From positions 186,001 through 250,000 of the forward strand of contig NZ_JAMJXC010000001.1 of the NCBI RefSeq assembly GCF_023571765.1: 64,000 bases of DNA, written 5' to 3'. Position 1 is the stretch's first letter, and each line of letters opens with the position of its first letter. A model generated the notes under the pieces. That model had not been told where the DNA came from. It made no database searches and saw nothing but the letters and a program-made list of their open reading frames with translations. The stretch is from Xanthobacter aminoxidans (GTDB taxonomy: Bacteria; Pseudomonadota; Alphaproteobacteria; Rhizobiales; Xanthobacteraceae). A program made the position numbers and the translations under genes. Below are positions 26,678 through 36,431 of the stretch, in pieces.

Positions 26678-29452
26678 TCATGTGGTCTCTTCGGCTTCTG
26701 CCGAAATTGTTAGTGTCGGGGCGTTCGCCCCTTGGGACCGGAGCGGCAGCCGGAAGGCGAAGCATGCGCCTTTCCCCTCCCGTTGATCCAGCCAGATCTT
26801 TCCGCCGAAATGATCCACGATCCGGCGGCTGATCGGAAGCCCGAGCCCGGTGCCGGGGGGACGGTTCAGGGCGTCGCCGCCCTGGCGGAACTTCTCGAAG
26901 ATGGTGTCGCGATCGGCGGCCGGTACGCCGGGGCCGTTGTCCTGAACCTGCACCTCCAGCCCGTCGGCATCGGCGGAAAGCCGTACATCGATGCGCCCGC
27001 CTTGCGCCGGCACGAATTTCGCGGCGTTGGAGATGAGGTTCAGCATCACCTGGGTGAGGCGGTCGGGGTCGGCCTTCACGGTCGGCACCGAGGCGGGGGC
27101 GGTGAGCACGATCTCGGCGCCCTTGGTGCGGGCAAGTTCGGCGGTGGCCTTCACCGCGTCGGTGACGAGGGCCCTGAGGTCCACATCCGTGCTGTGCCAC
27201 TCGGCATGGCCCGATTCGATCTTGGCCATGTCCAGCACCTGGTTGACGAGCCGCCCCAGCCGCTCGCTCTCGCCCACGATGATGCGCAGGAAGTCCTGCC
27301 GCTGCTCGCTTTCCATGTCCGGCGTGTCGAGCATGAGTTCGGATAAGGCGCGGATGGCGGTGAGCGGGGTGCGCAATTCGTGGGTCACGGACGACATGAA
27401 GTCGTCCTTCAGTTCGTCCAACGTGCGCAATTGCGCATTGGCGGCGGACAGTTCGGCGGAGGCGATCTCCAGCGAGCGGGATTTCTCCTCCAGCGCGCGG
27501 GCATAGACGCGCAGTTGCGAGGCCTCGTTGAGGATGTCCATCACGTCGCCGGCGCCCAGCGGCTCCTCGTCCGCCACCGCCGCCACCAGCACGCGGGCGG
27601 AGGCCGAGCCGACCACGCCGGCGATGCGGCGCTCCACGAGGTCCACGAGGCGGGCATCGGCGGTGAGGTCCGCCACGTCGCCGGTGCCGCGCTCGCGGGC
27701 GTGGTCCTCGAAGATCTGGCGGGCGGTGTCCGCGCCCAGCAGGCGCCGGGCGAGGGCTTCGAGGTCGGCCCGGTGCGCCCGTCCGCGCCAGAAGACGGGA
27801 TCGGCGGCGCTGCGGCCACGGGCGAACACGTCCACGAACAGCAGCGCCTGGCTCGCCTCCCGCCCGGATGGCGCGCGCCAGAGCGAGAGCCCCACATAGA
27901 GCACGCCGTTGACGAAGAGGCTCCAGAACAGAGCGTGGGAAAGGTTGTCGAGGCCGGAGAGGCCGAACAGCCGTTCCGGCGCCAGGGCGGCGATGCCGAA
28001 CGGGCCGTGGGTGAGGAAGGCGCCATCCATCCAGCCGGACTTCGCCACCGAGGGCAGCATGAGCGTATAGGCCCACACCGCGAAGCCGCCGAGCAGCCCG
28101 CCCAATGCGCCGAGGCGCGTGCCGCCGCGCCAGTACATGCCGCCGAGCAGCGCGGGGGCGAACTGCGCCACCGCCGCGAAGCTGATGAGGCCGATGGAGA
28201 CCAGCGCATAGGCCTCCCCCGCCACCACGAAATAGAGATAGCCGAGCAGCAGCACGCCGAGGATGGCGGCGCGGCGGATGTTGAGGAGGAGGCGGGTGAG
28301 GTCGCCCCCGTCGGCGCGGATGAGCTTCAGGCGCAGCAGCGCTGGCATGACAAGGTCGTTGCAGACCATGGTGGAGACGGCGATGGTCTCGACGATGAGC
28401 ATCCCCGTCGCCGCCGAAAGCCCGCCCACATAGGCGATGAGCGCCAGCGCCCCCGCCCCGTGCGCCAGCGGCAAAGTGAGGACGAAGGTTTCCGGGTCCG
28501 CGCCCTTGCCCAGCAGCACGAGGCCGCCCAGCGCGAGGGGCAGCACGAAGATGTTGATGGCGAGGAGATAGGCGGGGAACAGCCATGCGGCGCGCTTCAG
28601 GTGCCGCTCGTCCACGCATTCCACCACCATCATCTGGAACTGGCGCGGCAGCAGCAGCACGGAGAGGCCGGAAAGAAGCGTGAGGCTGAACCATTGCGCC
28701 CAGGCGAAATTGCCCGCGCCGGAGAGGGTGAGCAGCCCCTTCACCCCCGGCAGTGCCGAGGCGCGGGCCCACACATCGGCGAAGCCGCCGAACAGGCCGT
28801 AGGTGACGAAGGCGCCCACCGCGAGGAAGGCCACGAGCTTCACCAGCGATTCCGCCGCCACCGCCGCCACCATGCCCTCGTGCCGCTCGGCGCTGTCGAG
28901 GTGGCGGGTGCCGAACAATATGGTGAAGAGCGCGAGGGCGAGCGCCACAAGCAGCGTCCCGTCCTGCCACCAGCTCGGCGCCGCCGTCTGCGCGCCGGTG
29001 GCGGTGAGCACCGTGTAGCCGGCGGAGACGGCCTTCAGTTGCAGGGCGATATAGGGGACGATGCCGACCACGGTAATCAGCGTCACCACCGCCGCCACCA
29101 GCGGGCTCTTGCCATAGCGGGAGGCGATGAAATCGGCGATGGAGGTGATGCGGTAGGTGTGGGCGATGCGGATCATCTTGCGCACCACCACCCACGCCAC
29201 CAGCATCACCAGCGTCGGGCCGAGATAGATGGGCAGGAACCACACGCCCGTGGTCGCCGCGCGGCCGACGCTGCCGAAATAGGTCCAGGCGGTGCAATAG
29301 ACCGCCAGCGACAGGCCGTAGACCCACGCATTGCCGATGAGCGAGCGGCCCTCCCGCGCGCGCCGATCCGCGAAGGCGGCAATGGCGAACAGCGCCGCCA
29401 GATAGAGCGCGGCGACGCCGATGACGAGGGCCGGGGAGAGGGCGGGGTTCAT
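26678..29452 (-). CDS. Sodium:solute symporter / histidine kinase fusion (CrbS/MxtR-like)
   Basis: 924 residues. Residues 1-520 form an SSS-type transporter domain with about thirteen helices (GDLVMP-type core, GLSAATGMLIVETIA). Then a linker and coiled coil (640-680), a HisKA domain with His691 (VTHELRTPL) and a HATPase with Asn809 (NLISNAAKF), DNGPG (838-842) and GTGLGLP (867-873). CrbS-type kinases sense acetate or a linked flux through the transporter domain and control acs/actP. The PAS domain typical of CrbS is not obvious here. It lies 9 bp after the two-TM gene. Confidence 0.85.
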   Translation of the reverse strand: MNPALSPALVIGVAALYLAALFAIAAFADRRAREGRSLIGNAWVYGLSLAVYCTAWTYFGSVGRAATTGVWFLPIYLGPTLVMLVAWVVVRKMIRIAHTYRITSIADFIASRYGKSPLVAAVVTLITVVGIVPYIALQLKAVSAGYTVLTATGAQTAAPSWWQDGTLLVALALALFTILFGTRHLDSAERHEGMVAAVAAESLVKLVAFLAVGAFVTYGLFGGFADVWARASALPGVKGLLTLSGAGNFAWAQWFSLTLLSGLSVLLLPRQFQMMVVECVDERHLKRAAWLFPAYLLAINIFVLPLALGGLVLLGKGADPETFVLTLPLAHGAGALALIAYVGGLSAATGMLIVETIAVSTMVCNDLVMPALLRLKLIRADGGDLTRLLLNIRRAAILGVLLLGYLYFVVAGEAYALVSIGLISFAAVAQFAPALLGGMYWRGGTRLGALGGLLGGFAVWAYTLMLPSVAKSGWMDGAFLTHGPFGIAALAPERLFGLSGLDNLSHALFWSLFVNGVLYVGLSLWRAPSGREASQALLFVDVFARGRSAADPVFWRGRAHRADLEALARRLLGADTARQIFEDHARERGTGDVADLTADARLVDLVERRIAGVVGSASARVLVAAVADEEPLGAGDVMDILNEASQLRVYARALEEKSRSLEIASAELSAANAQLRTLDELKDDFMSSVTHELRTPLTAIRALSELMLDTPDMESEQRQDFLRIIVGESERLGRLVNQVLDMAKIESGHAEWHSTDVDLRALVTDAVKATAELARTKGAEIVLTAPASVPTVKADPDRLTQVMLNLISNAAKFVPAQGGRIDVRLSADADGLEVQVQDNGPGVPAADRDTIFEKFRQGGDALNRPPGTGLGLPISRRIVDHFGGKIWLDQREGKGACFAFRLPLRSQGANAPTLTISAEAEETT

Positions 29453-29461
29453 GATGCCGCC

Positions 29462-29758
29462 TCAGTGCTCGTCCGGCTCGGCCGGGAGAAGGGGGGAGGC
29501 CGCCCCATGCCCGCGCCGTTCGCTCGCAAACGCCAAAGCCGCGATCAGCGCGCCCCAGATGGCGAACAGCGCCACCGGCAGCAGCGGCAGGCCGAAGACG
29601 GTCGCCTCCGTGTCCCACACGGCCAGCAGCGGGAAATTGAAGGCGAGCACGCCCAGCGCCGCCAGCGCAATGAGCCCCTGGCGGTCCGGTCCTTGGCGGT
29701 CCGGCCCGCGCCCTCCCGGCGGCTCGGGGGAGTCTTCGGAGCCTCGGCCGGGGCTCAT
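29462..29758 (-). CDS. Small two-helix membrane protein
   Basis: 98 residues, with a polar Pro/Gly-rich N-terminus (about 25) followed by two hydrophobic helices (LIALAALGVLAF... and LPVALFAIWGALIAALAFA) and a basic, polar tail. It overlaps the DUF294 stop by four bases (ATGA) and precedes the SSS-kinase by 9 bp. The shape resembles small companion proteins of SSS transporters (DUF3311/DUF4212 type), so it could assemble with the kinase's transporter domain. No motif proves this. Confidence 0.65.
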   Translation of the reverse strand: MSPGRGSEDSPEPPGGRGPDRQGPDRQGLIALAALGVLAFNFPLLAVWDTEATVFGLPLLPVALFAIWGALIAALAFASERRGHGAASPLLPAEPDEH

Positions 29759-31329
29759 AGGGTGTCGAACCGGTAGTGGCGGGAGAGCCATTGCTTGAAG
29801 CCGCGCACGATGGCGAGGGCCTCCTTCAGCGCCTGCCGGTCCAGCGTGCCGAGATCGGCGAGGCGCAGCGCATTGCCGGGGGCGCGGCCCTCGGCGATCT
29901 GCCGGAGGTTGCTGGCGAGCTTCATGCCCATGAACAGGCGCAGCGCATCGGTGAGATCGCGGGCGAAGCCCTCGTCCATGTGCCCGGCCGCCACCAGCGC
30001 GGCGAGCCGGTCGGCGGTGCCGAGGGCGGTGATGCGGTGCTCCAGCGCCAGCGCCCGCACGCCGTGGACGAGGGGGAAGATGCCGAGTTTCTTCAGGTCC
30101 ACCTCGGCCGCGCCGCGCCCGGTGAGGCCGGGCAGGCGGCTCCACCAGCTCCCGCTCTCGCCGAAGCGTTCCACCGCCTGGGCGAAGCGGGCGAAATAGC
30201 CGTGGTCGCCCATCATCAGGAAATCCACATGCCCCCGCGCCGCCGCCAGCAGGGAAGGATCGCCCGCCACCGCCACGGCATCGAGGAAGATGGCGAGGTT
30301 CATGGGCCCGTCTTGCGCCCCGCCGTGGATCCAGTCCTTCAGCGTCTCCTTGAAGGCGGAGAGCGGCTGGCACCAGGTGGGCCGGCTGAGCATGACGCCG
30401 CCGGGGCAGGGGGGATAGCCGAAATCGATCAGCGCGGCGGTAAAGCGCGCGGTGATGTCGTCGAGCCCCGCGAAGGCGAAGCCGTCGGCGAGGAGCAGGC
30501 CATTGTCCTGGTCGGTCTTGATGATCTGCTCGCCGCGCCCCTCGCTGCCCATGATGACGAGGCAGGATTTGGCGCGCAGCTCTTCCGGCGCCAGCAGCTC
30601 CCACAGGCGGCGGAACACCTGCCGGTTGAGTTCGCCCACCAGCGCCGCGATCACCTCCACGCGCACGCCATCGGCGCTGAGCACGGCGACCATGCTGTCG
30701 ATCTGCCGGGCGGCGGCCTTCAGTTCGTCGAGGCTGCCCGCGTGGGCGGCCTCCAGGGCGATCAGATGGGAATGGTTGGCGACGAAGGCCATCAGGTCGA
30801 GCTGGCCGAGCACGCCGACGATGCCGTCCGCGCCCGTCGCCCGTCCGCCGCCCTCGCGCACGAGCAGGCGGTGGATGCGGTGGCGCAGCATGAGGATCAG
30901 CGCCTCGAACAGCTCGGCATCGGGGGAGATGCACCAGGGCTCGAAGGTTGCGACCTCGCGCACCGTGAGGGCTGCGGGGGGCGTGTCGCGGGTGAGCGCG
31001 TCGCGCAGGTCGGTGGTGGTGAAGATGCCGATGCGGCCGGCGTCGCGCACCACGGCCTCGCTGAGGCGGCGGGCGGAGAGGTCGCGGCAGAGGGAGACGA
31101 GGTCGGTCGCCCCGTCCACGAAGAAGGGCTTGCGCAGATAGACGTCGCGCACCCGCGAGGTCATGAGCGAGACCAGCTCGCGCCGGTCCCGTTCTGACGG
31201 CGAGGCCCGCCCGGGGGCGGGCGGGCCGGACGCTGCGGGGGCGTCCTCGGGACCGTGGGGGGCTGTGCCCCGGGCCGTGGCGGCCCGGGGTTCATCCTCC
31301 CGGCGGTCCCCGTTCGGGGGGCCGGTCAT
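29755..31329 (-). CDS. CBS-domain / DUF294 putative nucleotidyltransferase
   Basis: 524 residues from 31329 (an in-frame ATG at 31347 adds six). After a Pro/Ala-rich tail, two CBS domains (about 55-185) precede a GlnD-like nucleotidyltransferase: GSEGRGEQ (261-268) and the metal pair TDQDNG (Asp273, Asp275). The C-terminal half is the helical DUF294 region. CBS domains usually bind adenine nucleotides. Proteins of this family accompany actP in many proteobacteria; the target of nucleotidylation is unknown. Confidence 0.83.
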   Translation of the reverse strand: MTGPPNGDRREDEPRAATARGTAPHGPEDAPAASGPPAPGRASPSERDRRELVSLMTSRVRDVYLRKPFFVDGATDLVSLCRDLSARRLSEAVVRDAGRIGIFTTTDLRDALTRDTPPAALTVREVATFEPWCISPDAELFEALILMLRHRIHRLLVREGGGRATGADGIVGVLGQLDLMAFVANHSHLIALEAAHAGSLDELKAAARQIDSMVAVLSADGVRVEVIAALVGELNRQVFRRLWELLAPEELRAKSCLVIMGSEGRGEQIIKTDQDNGLLLADGFAFAGLDDITARFTAALIDFGYPPCPGGVMLSRPTWCQPLSAFKETLKDWIHGGAQDGPMNLAIFLDAVAVAGDPSLLAAARGHVDFLMMGDHGYFARFAQAVERFGESGSWWSRLPGLTGRGAAEVDLKKLGIFPLVHGVRALALEHRITALGTADRLAALVAAGHMDEGFARDLTDALRLFMGMKLASNLRQIAEGRAPGNALRLADLGTLDRQALKEALAIVRGFKQWLSRHYRFDTL

Positions 31330-31381
31330 GTGGTCCGGCCGTGGCATGGCGTCAGCCTAGCATGGAGCGACTGACGAAGGG

Positions 31382-33130
31382 TCAGTGCCCCGACGCCTCC
31401 GCCGCACCGATGCCCGTCTCGGAACGCACTTCCTGCGCCGGGAAGCCGGCCCGGTCGATCTTCGCCCGCTGGCTGTTGTCGAGGATCGAGAACAGCCAGA
31501 TGCCGACGAAGCCGAGCGTCATGGAGAACAGCGCCGGCGAGGTGTAGGGGAACGGCGCGGAACCGGCGGGGTAGCCGAGCGTCGCCTCCCAGACCGAGGG
31601 CGAGAGCACGGTCAGCACCACCGAGGACAGGAGCCCCAGGAAGCCGCCGATGACGGCGCCCTTGGTGGTGCAGTCCTTCCACAGCACCGACATGAACAGC
31701 ACCGGGAAGTTGGCCGAGGCGGCAACCGCGAAGGCCAGCGACACCATGAAGGCGATGTTCTGCTTCTCGAAGGCGATGCCGAGCAGCACCGCGAGGATGC
31801 CGAGGCAGACCGTGGTGATGCGGGAGACCTTCAGCTCCGAGGCGCTGTCGGCCTTGCCCTTCTTGATGACCGTCGAATACAGGTCGTGCGACACCGCCGA
31901 GGCGCCCGAGAGCGTGAGGCCGGCCACCACCGCGAGGATGGTCGCGAACGCCACCGCCGAGATGAAGCCGAGGAACACGTTGCCGCCGACCGCATGGGCG
32001 AGGTGCACCGCCGCCATGTTGGCGCCGCCGATGAGCCCGCCGCCGGGACCGGTGAGGAACTCCGGATTGGTGAGCACGAAGGTGATGGCGCCGAAGCCGA
32101 TGATGAAGGTCAGGAGGTAGAAGTAGCCGATCCAGGCGGTGGCCCACATCACCGACTTGCGGGCTTCCTTCGCGCTCGGAACCGTGAAGAAGCGCATCAG
32201 GATGTGCGGCAGGCCGGCGGTGCCGAACATGAGCGCCATGCCGAAGGAGATGGCCGAGATCGGGTCCTTGATGAAGTTGCCCGGTCCCATGATGGACTGG
32301 CCGGCCGCGGCCGCCGCCTGGGGCGTGGTGCCGGGCTTGGCGGCGGCGATGTTGGTCTTCACCTCGACCGCGGCGGCGAACAGCTTCTCGGGCGAGAAGC
32401 CGTAGCGCCACATCACCATGACCGCCATGAAGGTGGCGCCGCCGAGCAGCAGGCAGGCCTTGATGATCTGCACCCAGGTGGTGGCCGTCATGCCGCCGAA
32501 CAGCACGTAGACCATCATCAGCGCGCCGACGATCAGCACGGCGATCCAGTAGTCGAGGCCGAACAGCAGCTTGATGAGCTGGCCGGCGCCCACCATCTGG
32601 GCGATGAGGTAGAACGCCACCACGACCAGGGTGCCGGAGGCGGCGAACACGCGCACCGGGGTCTGGGCGAAGCGGAAGGCGGCGACGTCGGCGAAGGTGA
32701 ACTTGCCGAGGTTCCGGAGGCGCTCGGCCATCAGGAAGGTCAGGATCGGCCAGCCGACGAGGAAGCCGATGGAGTAGATGAGGCCGTCATAGCCGGAGCT
32801 CATCACCGCGGCGGAGATGCCGAGGAAGGAGGCGGCCGACATGTAGTCGCCGGCGATGGCGAGGCCGTTCTGGAAGCCGGTGATGCCGCCGCCCGCGGTG
32901 TAGAAGTCGGCGGCCGACTTGGTCTTCGCGGCCGCCCACTTCGTGATGTAGAGCGTGCCCAGCACGAACACCACGAACATGGTGATCGCGGTCCAGTTGG
33001 TGGCCTGCTTGTCGGCCTGTCCGAGATCGCCGCCGGCGGCGAGCGCCAGGGTGGGGGCGAGGACGAGCGCGGCCGCGGCGCCGATGGCGAACGTGCGGCG
33101 GGCGAACGAGGTCGGGAGCGTCGCGTTCAC
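31382..33130 (-). CDS. actP: Cation/acetate symporter ActP
   Basis: 582 residues with a cleavable signal-like start (about 32 residues, ending LALAAGG) and about thirteen helices. [20 protein letters not shown] and [16 protein letters not shown] are near-diagnostic of ActP. It is a sodium-dependent importer of acetate and other short monocarboxylates. It overlaps the DUF485 gene by four bases (ATGA), as yjcH-actP do in E. coli, and is followed by signalling genes that probably tune it. Confidence 0.93.
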   Translation of the reverse strand: MNATLPTSFARRTFAIGAAAALVLAPTLALAAGGDLGQADKQATNWTAITMFVVFVLGTLYITKWAAAKTKSAADFYTAGGGITGFQNGLAIAGDYMSAASFLGISAAVMSSGYDGLIYSIGFLVGWPILTFLMAERLRNLGKFTFADVAAFRFAQTPVRVFAASGTLVVVAFYLIAQMVGAGQLIKLLFGLDYWIAVLIVGALMMVYVLFGGMTATTWVQIIKACLLLGGATFMAVMVMWRYGFSPEKLFAAAVEVKTNIAAAKPGTTPQAAAAAGQSIMGPGNFIKDPISAISFGMALMFGTAGLPHILMRFFTVPSAKEARKSVMWATAWIGYFYLLTFIIGFGAITFVLTNPEFLTGPGGGLIGGANMAAVHLAHAVGGNVFLGFISAVAFATILAVVAGLTLSGASAVSHDLYSTVIKKGKADSASELKVSRITTVCLGILAVLLGIAFEKQNIAFMVSLAFAVAASANFPVLFMSVLWKDCTTKGAVIGGFLGLLSSVVLTVLSPSVWEATLGYPAGSAPFPYTSPALFSMTLGFVGIWLFSILDNSQRAKIDRAGFPAQEVRSETGIGAAEASGH

Positions 33131-33435
33131 TTGAGCGCCTCCTGCTTGATCTTCTCGGAGAGCGCGTCGAACTCGCCGTTGGCGCGGCGGACGTAGATGG
33201 CGGTGATGAGGATGGTGAACACGATCACGCCGAAGCCGATCGGAATGCCCCAGGTCATCACGCCGTCACCCATGCGTGCGGCCAAAAGGTCCTTGCGGAA
33301 GGCGATGAGCAGGATGAAGCCGTAATACACGACCAGCATCGCCAGGGTGAGACTCCACCCGAAGCGCGAACGGCGCGATTTCAGCGCCTGGTAATTGGGA
33401 TCGGCCGCAATGCGTGCGGCCACGGAATTGTCCAT
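33127..33435 (-). CDS. DUF485 (YjcH-like) inner-membrane protein
   Basis: 102 residues with two hydrophobic helices ([19 protein letters not shown] and [20 protein letters not shown]) and the DUF485 opening [19 protein letters not shown]. It is cotranscribed with actP and presumably assists the symporter. AGGGAGGG lies just upstream of the start. It is first in the leftward operon that runs to 24054. Confidence 0.92.
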   Translation of the reverse strand: MDNSVAARIAADPNYQALKSRRSRFGWSLTLAMLVVYYGFILLIAFRKDLLAARMGDGVMTWGIPIGFGVIVFTILITAIYVRRANGEFDALSEKIKQEALK

Positions 33436-33575
33436 GGGTCGCCCTCCCTGAAAGCCCGCGGTACCCGTGGGCCCCGGTTGTTATCTTCGTGATCGACCTT
33501 GGCCTCGACCGGCCTCGTCACCCTGCACTCTGTACCAGAGGCGACGCCGCGCGCTAGTTGAGGAAACCCCGTACT

Positions 33576-33592
33576 TTCGGCCATACGCCGAA
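33576..33592. promoter_or_regulatory. Palindrome TTCGGC-N5-GCCGAA upstream of the actP operon
   Basis: Perfect 6-bp arms around CATAC, extendable by AC/GT beyond one mismatch. It lies 141 bp upstream of the DUF485 start in a 440-bp intergenic stretch (33436-33875). The rest of that gap shows no gene, no convincing -35/-10 pair and no sigma-54 element. It may be the operator of this operon; the binding protein is unknown. Confidence 0.4.
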
Positions 33593-33875
33593 TGTATTGT
33601 GCAGTGCGCTGCCTGCTTCTGTGGAGTGCGCGGGAATCGATGATCTGTAAATGTTTGGAGTGGCTTTTTGACGCTTTATTACGTGGCGCGGTGGGCGTTT
33701 TTCCGACTTGGAAACCCACTTGTTGCAGAAGCCTTGCTGTCTAATACTTTCGGGTGAGGGATACCGCGCGTGCGCCTTTGGTTGTAGGTCTGACGTTGGG
33801 GAGGGCCGCGCCAGCCCGTGCCCCCGCTTCGCTCGGGTGCTACAGCTGGCGCAGGGAAGAAACCGGGGGGACACC

Positions 33876-34760
33876 ATGGGCAGGACCGTATCGCTGCGCT
33901 CGGACGCGCTGTCGGCGGAGATTTCCACGCTGGGCGCCGAACTGCGGGCGCTGGCCGACGCCGAGGGCCGCGCCTTGCTGTGGCACGGCGATCCGGCCTT
34001 CTGGACCGGCCGGGCGCCGCTGCTCTTCCCCATCGTCGGCGAGCTGCCGGACCTCACCCTCGTGCATGAGGGCAAGGGCCACCCCATGCGCCGGCATGGC
34101 TTCGCGCGCTTCTCCGAGTTCGAGGTGGTGGAAGAGGCGCCGGACCGGGCCACCTTCCGCCTTCTCCCCAGCGCGGCGACGCGGGCGGAATACCCGTTCG
34201 ATTTCGCGCTGGAGGTCACTTTTGCGCTCGAAGGCGCGACGCTCGCCATGGAGGCGGTGGTGACGAATCCCGGGCCCGGCGTGCTGCCGGCGAGCTTCGG
34301 CTACCACCCAGCCTTCCTCTGGCCGCTGCCCTATGGCGGCACGCGCGCCGAGCACCGGGTGATTTTCGAGCATCCCGAGCCTGCGCCCATCCATCGCCCC
34401 GTCAACGGCCTGCTCTCCCGCGCCAGCGAGCCGAGCCCCGCCGCCGAAGGCGTGCTCAAGCCGGATGACGCCATGTTCGAGCGCGACGCGCTGATCTTCC
34501 TCGGGCTCAATTCGCACCGGCTCCAGTATGGGGTGCCGGGCCGACCGGGGCTGGACATCACCTTTCCCGGCATGCCGGACCTCGGCATCTGGACCAAGCC
34601 CGGCGCGCCGTACCTCTGCATCGAGCCATGGTCCGGCTATGCGACGCCGGAGGGCGATACCCGCCCGTTCGTGGAGAAGCCGGGCCTTCTCCACATCCCC
34701 GCGGGCGAGGAACGCCGCTTTGTGATGACGGTGCGCCTCATCCCCGAGGTCGCGGCCTGA
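33876..34760 (+). CDS. Aldose 1-epimerase family protein (galactose mutarotase-like)
   Basis: 294 residues of the beta-sandwich mutarotase fold: LLWHGDPAFWTGRAPLLFPIVG, HPMRRHGFARFSEF with conserved histidines, NPGPGVLPASFGYHPAFLWPL and CIEPWSGY with the catalytic-type Glu. Members of this YihR/LACX-like branch act on hexose or hexose-phosphate anomers. The start at 33876 follows GGGGGG; the open frame upstream is unlikely coding. It stands alone with no sugar-pathway neighbour. Confidence 0.82.
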   Translation: MGRTVSLRSDALSAEISTLGAELRALADAEGRALLWHGDPAFWTGRAPLLFPIVGELPDLTLVHEGKGHPMRRHGFARFSEFEVVEEAPDRATFRLLPSAATRAEYPFDFALEVTFALEGATLAMEAVVTNPGPGVLPASFGYHPAFLWPLPYGGTRAEHRVIFEHPEPAPIHRPVNGLLSRASEPSPAAEGVLKPDDAMFERDALIFLGLNSHRLQYGVPGRPGLDITFPGMPDLGIWTKPGAPYLCIEPWSGYATPEGDTRPFVEKPGLLHIPAGEERRFVMTVRLIPEVAA

Positions 34761-34896
34761 TACCTCCTAAGTGCCTATGCCGCCGCGCGGTTTCGGCGCG
34801 CGTGCGGCAAGGCTCAAGGCGTCGTCCCCCGCCGGTTGCGGCTGTCCTGCGTCATGCCCCTTGATGGAAGGCGCCGGGTTTGCTTCCATCACGTGT

Positions 34897-35406
34897 ATGA
34901 CGACCGGCCTGATCGAGATCCGCAGGGCCAAGCCCGCCGACGCCAAGGCGATCGCGGCGGTCCATGACGACGCGTGGCGAACAGCCTATCGCGGCATCAT
35001 CCCCGGCATCGAGCTGGAGCGCATGGTGGAGCGGCGCGGCCCGCGCTGGTGGGATGCCGCCATCCGCAGGGGCAGCCGCCTGTCCGTCCTGCTCGTGGGC
35101 GAGGATATCGCCGGCTATGTGAATTACGGCGGCAACCGCGCCAAGGCGCTGCCCTATGGCGGCGAGATTTACGAAATCTACCTCCACCCGCAATATCAGG
35201 GCCTCGGCTTCGGCCAGCGCCTGTTCGCGGCCGCCCGGCGCGATCTCGCCATCGCCCGGCTTGGTGGTCTCGTGGTGTGGGCGCTCGCGGAAAACGAAAG
35301 CGCCGTGGGCTTCTATCAGGCGTTGGGGGGGCAACCGGTCGCATCCTCGACCGAGCAGTTCGGTTCGAAAACGCTGGACAAGACCGCCTTCGCTTGGCAG
35401 CGGTAG
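34897..35406 (+). CDS. GNAT-family N-acetyltransferase
   Basis: 169 residues. IEIRRAKPADAKAIAAVH opens the fold and the acetyl-CoA loop is LHPQYQGLGFGQRLF (Q/R-x-x-G-x-G/A form), with ENESAVGFYQALGG at motif B. RimI-like in layout; the acceptor is not predictable. No start has a clear ribosome site; an in-frame ATG at 34864 is an alternative. It lies between the epimerase and ppa genes on the same strand. Confidence 0.82.
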   Translation: MTTGLIEIRRAKPADAKAIAAVHDDAWRTAYRGIIPGIELERMVERRGPRWWDAAIRRGSRLSVLLVGEDIAGYVNYGGNRAKALPYGGEIYEIYLHPQYQGLGFGQRLFAAARRDLAIARLGGLVVWALAENESAVGFYQALGGQPVASSTEQFGSKTLDKTAFAWQR

Positions 35407-35526
35407 CGCCCGGACGGGCACCCGCCCGTCGGGTCCGAAGCGCCTGCGCAGCCTTGCGTGGCGCCGATTCGACTTTGGTCGGAGCGGACCCGAAGTCCCG
35501 CAGCCAGTGTCAAGAGCGAGCATCCC

Positions 35527-36069
35527 ATGCGCATCGACGCGATCCCGATCGGCAAGAACCCGCCCCACGACGTGAACGTGCTGATCGAAGTCCCGATCGG
35601 CGGGGAGCCGATCAAGTACGAGATGGACAAGGCCGCGGGCACCCTCTTCGTGGATCGCTTCCTCTATACCGCCATGCGGTATCCCGGAAACTACGGCTTC
35701 ATCCCGCACACCCTCTCCGGCGACGGCGACCCCTGCGACGTGCTGGTGGCCAACACCCGCGCCATCGTGGCCGGCGCGATCATCTCGGTGCGCCCCGTCG
35801 GCGTGCTGCTGATGGAGGACGAGGCCGGCATGGATGAGAAGATCATCGCCGTGCCCTCCTCCAAGCTCACCAAGCGCTACGACAAGGTGCAGAACTACAA
35901 CGACCTGCCCGAGATCACCCTCAAGCAGATCGAGCACTTCTTCGAGCACTACAAGGATCTGGAACCCAACAAGTGGGTGAAGATCGTCGGCTGGCGCGAC
36001 GCCGCCGAGGCGCACAAGCTGATCCTCGAAGGCATCGAGCGCGCCAAGGCCGAAGGCAAGGAAGGCTGA
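35527..36069 (+). CDS. ppa: Inorganic pyrophosphatase
   Basis: 180 residues, the normal length of bacterial family I enzymes. Substrate and metal residues are in place: IKYEMDK, the signature DGDPCDVLV with its aspartates, YDKVQ and KWVKI. It hydrolyses pyrophosphate released by CoA ligases, polymerases and aminoacyl-tRNA synthetases, in the cytoplasm. The start at 35527 gives the family N-terminus [13 protein letters not shown]. Confidence 0.96.
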   Translation: MRIDAIPIGKNPPHDVNVLIEVPIGGEPIKYEMDKAAGTLFVDRFLYTAMRYPGNYGFIPHTLSGDGDPCDVLVANTRAIVAGAIISVRPVGVLLMEDEAGMDEKIIAVPSSKLTKRYDKVQNYNDLPEITLKQIEHFFEHYKDLEPNKWVKIVGWRDAAEAHKLILEGIERAKAEGKEG

Positions 36070-36192
36070 GGCCTTCCGCCTCCCTTTTAGGCCGTTGACC
36101 TGTCGCCCTCCGGCTTGACCGGAGGGCCGTCCCCCGGACAAGCGCATCGATGCGCGCGGTGCGGGAATGCGCGTCTAAATCCGTCATTCGGC

Positions 36193-36360
36193 GTCATGCC
36201 CGGGCTTGTCCCGGGCATCCACGTCGATCCACCTGAGACGGCTGGTGAATTTCATTCCCAGCCTCGCCACGTGGATGGCCGGAGCCCGCATGTTTGCGGG
36301 TTCCGTTCTCCAAGGCGGAAGTCGGCAGCAGCCGACTTCCGGGTCAAGCCCGGCCATGAC
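36193..36360. repeat. Mosaic palindromic repeat between ppa and nasA
   Basis: The element begins with GTCATGCCCGGGCTTGTCCC and ends with its inverted counterpart (CAAGCCCGGCCATGAC). Inside it holds an imperfect GGA-CCCGC/GCGGGTTCC hairpin and a perfect GGAAGTCGGC-agca-GCCGACTTCC hairpin at 36317-36340. The outer arms recur at 56737-56843 and 61418-61508, and the inner hairpin recurs at 52141-52162. It fills most of the 362-bp gap 36070-36431, which has no gene. It may also end both convergent transcripts. Confidence 0.75.
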
Positions 36361-36431
36361 GGTGGTGTAGGATCGATGGGGCTTGCGACAGCCCGGACGC
36401 AACCGATCTCGCAACGCCTCCGGCCCTCAAC

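Noticed and set aside
33601-33615. GCAGTGCGCTGCC considered as a sigma-54 element for the actP operon
   Set aside because: The GG/GC dinucleotides are one base off the fixed spacing, so it would not work as a -24/-12 promoter.
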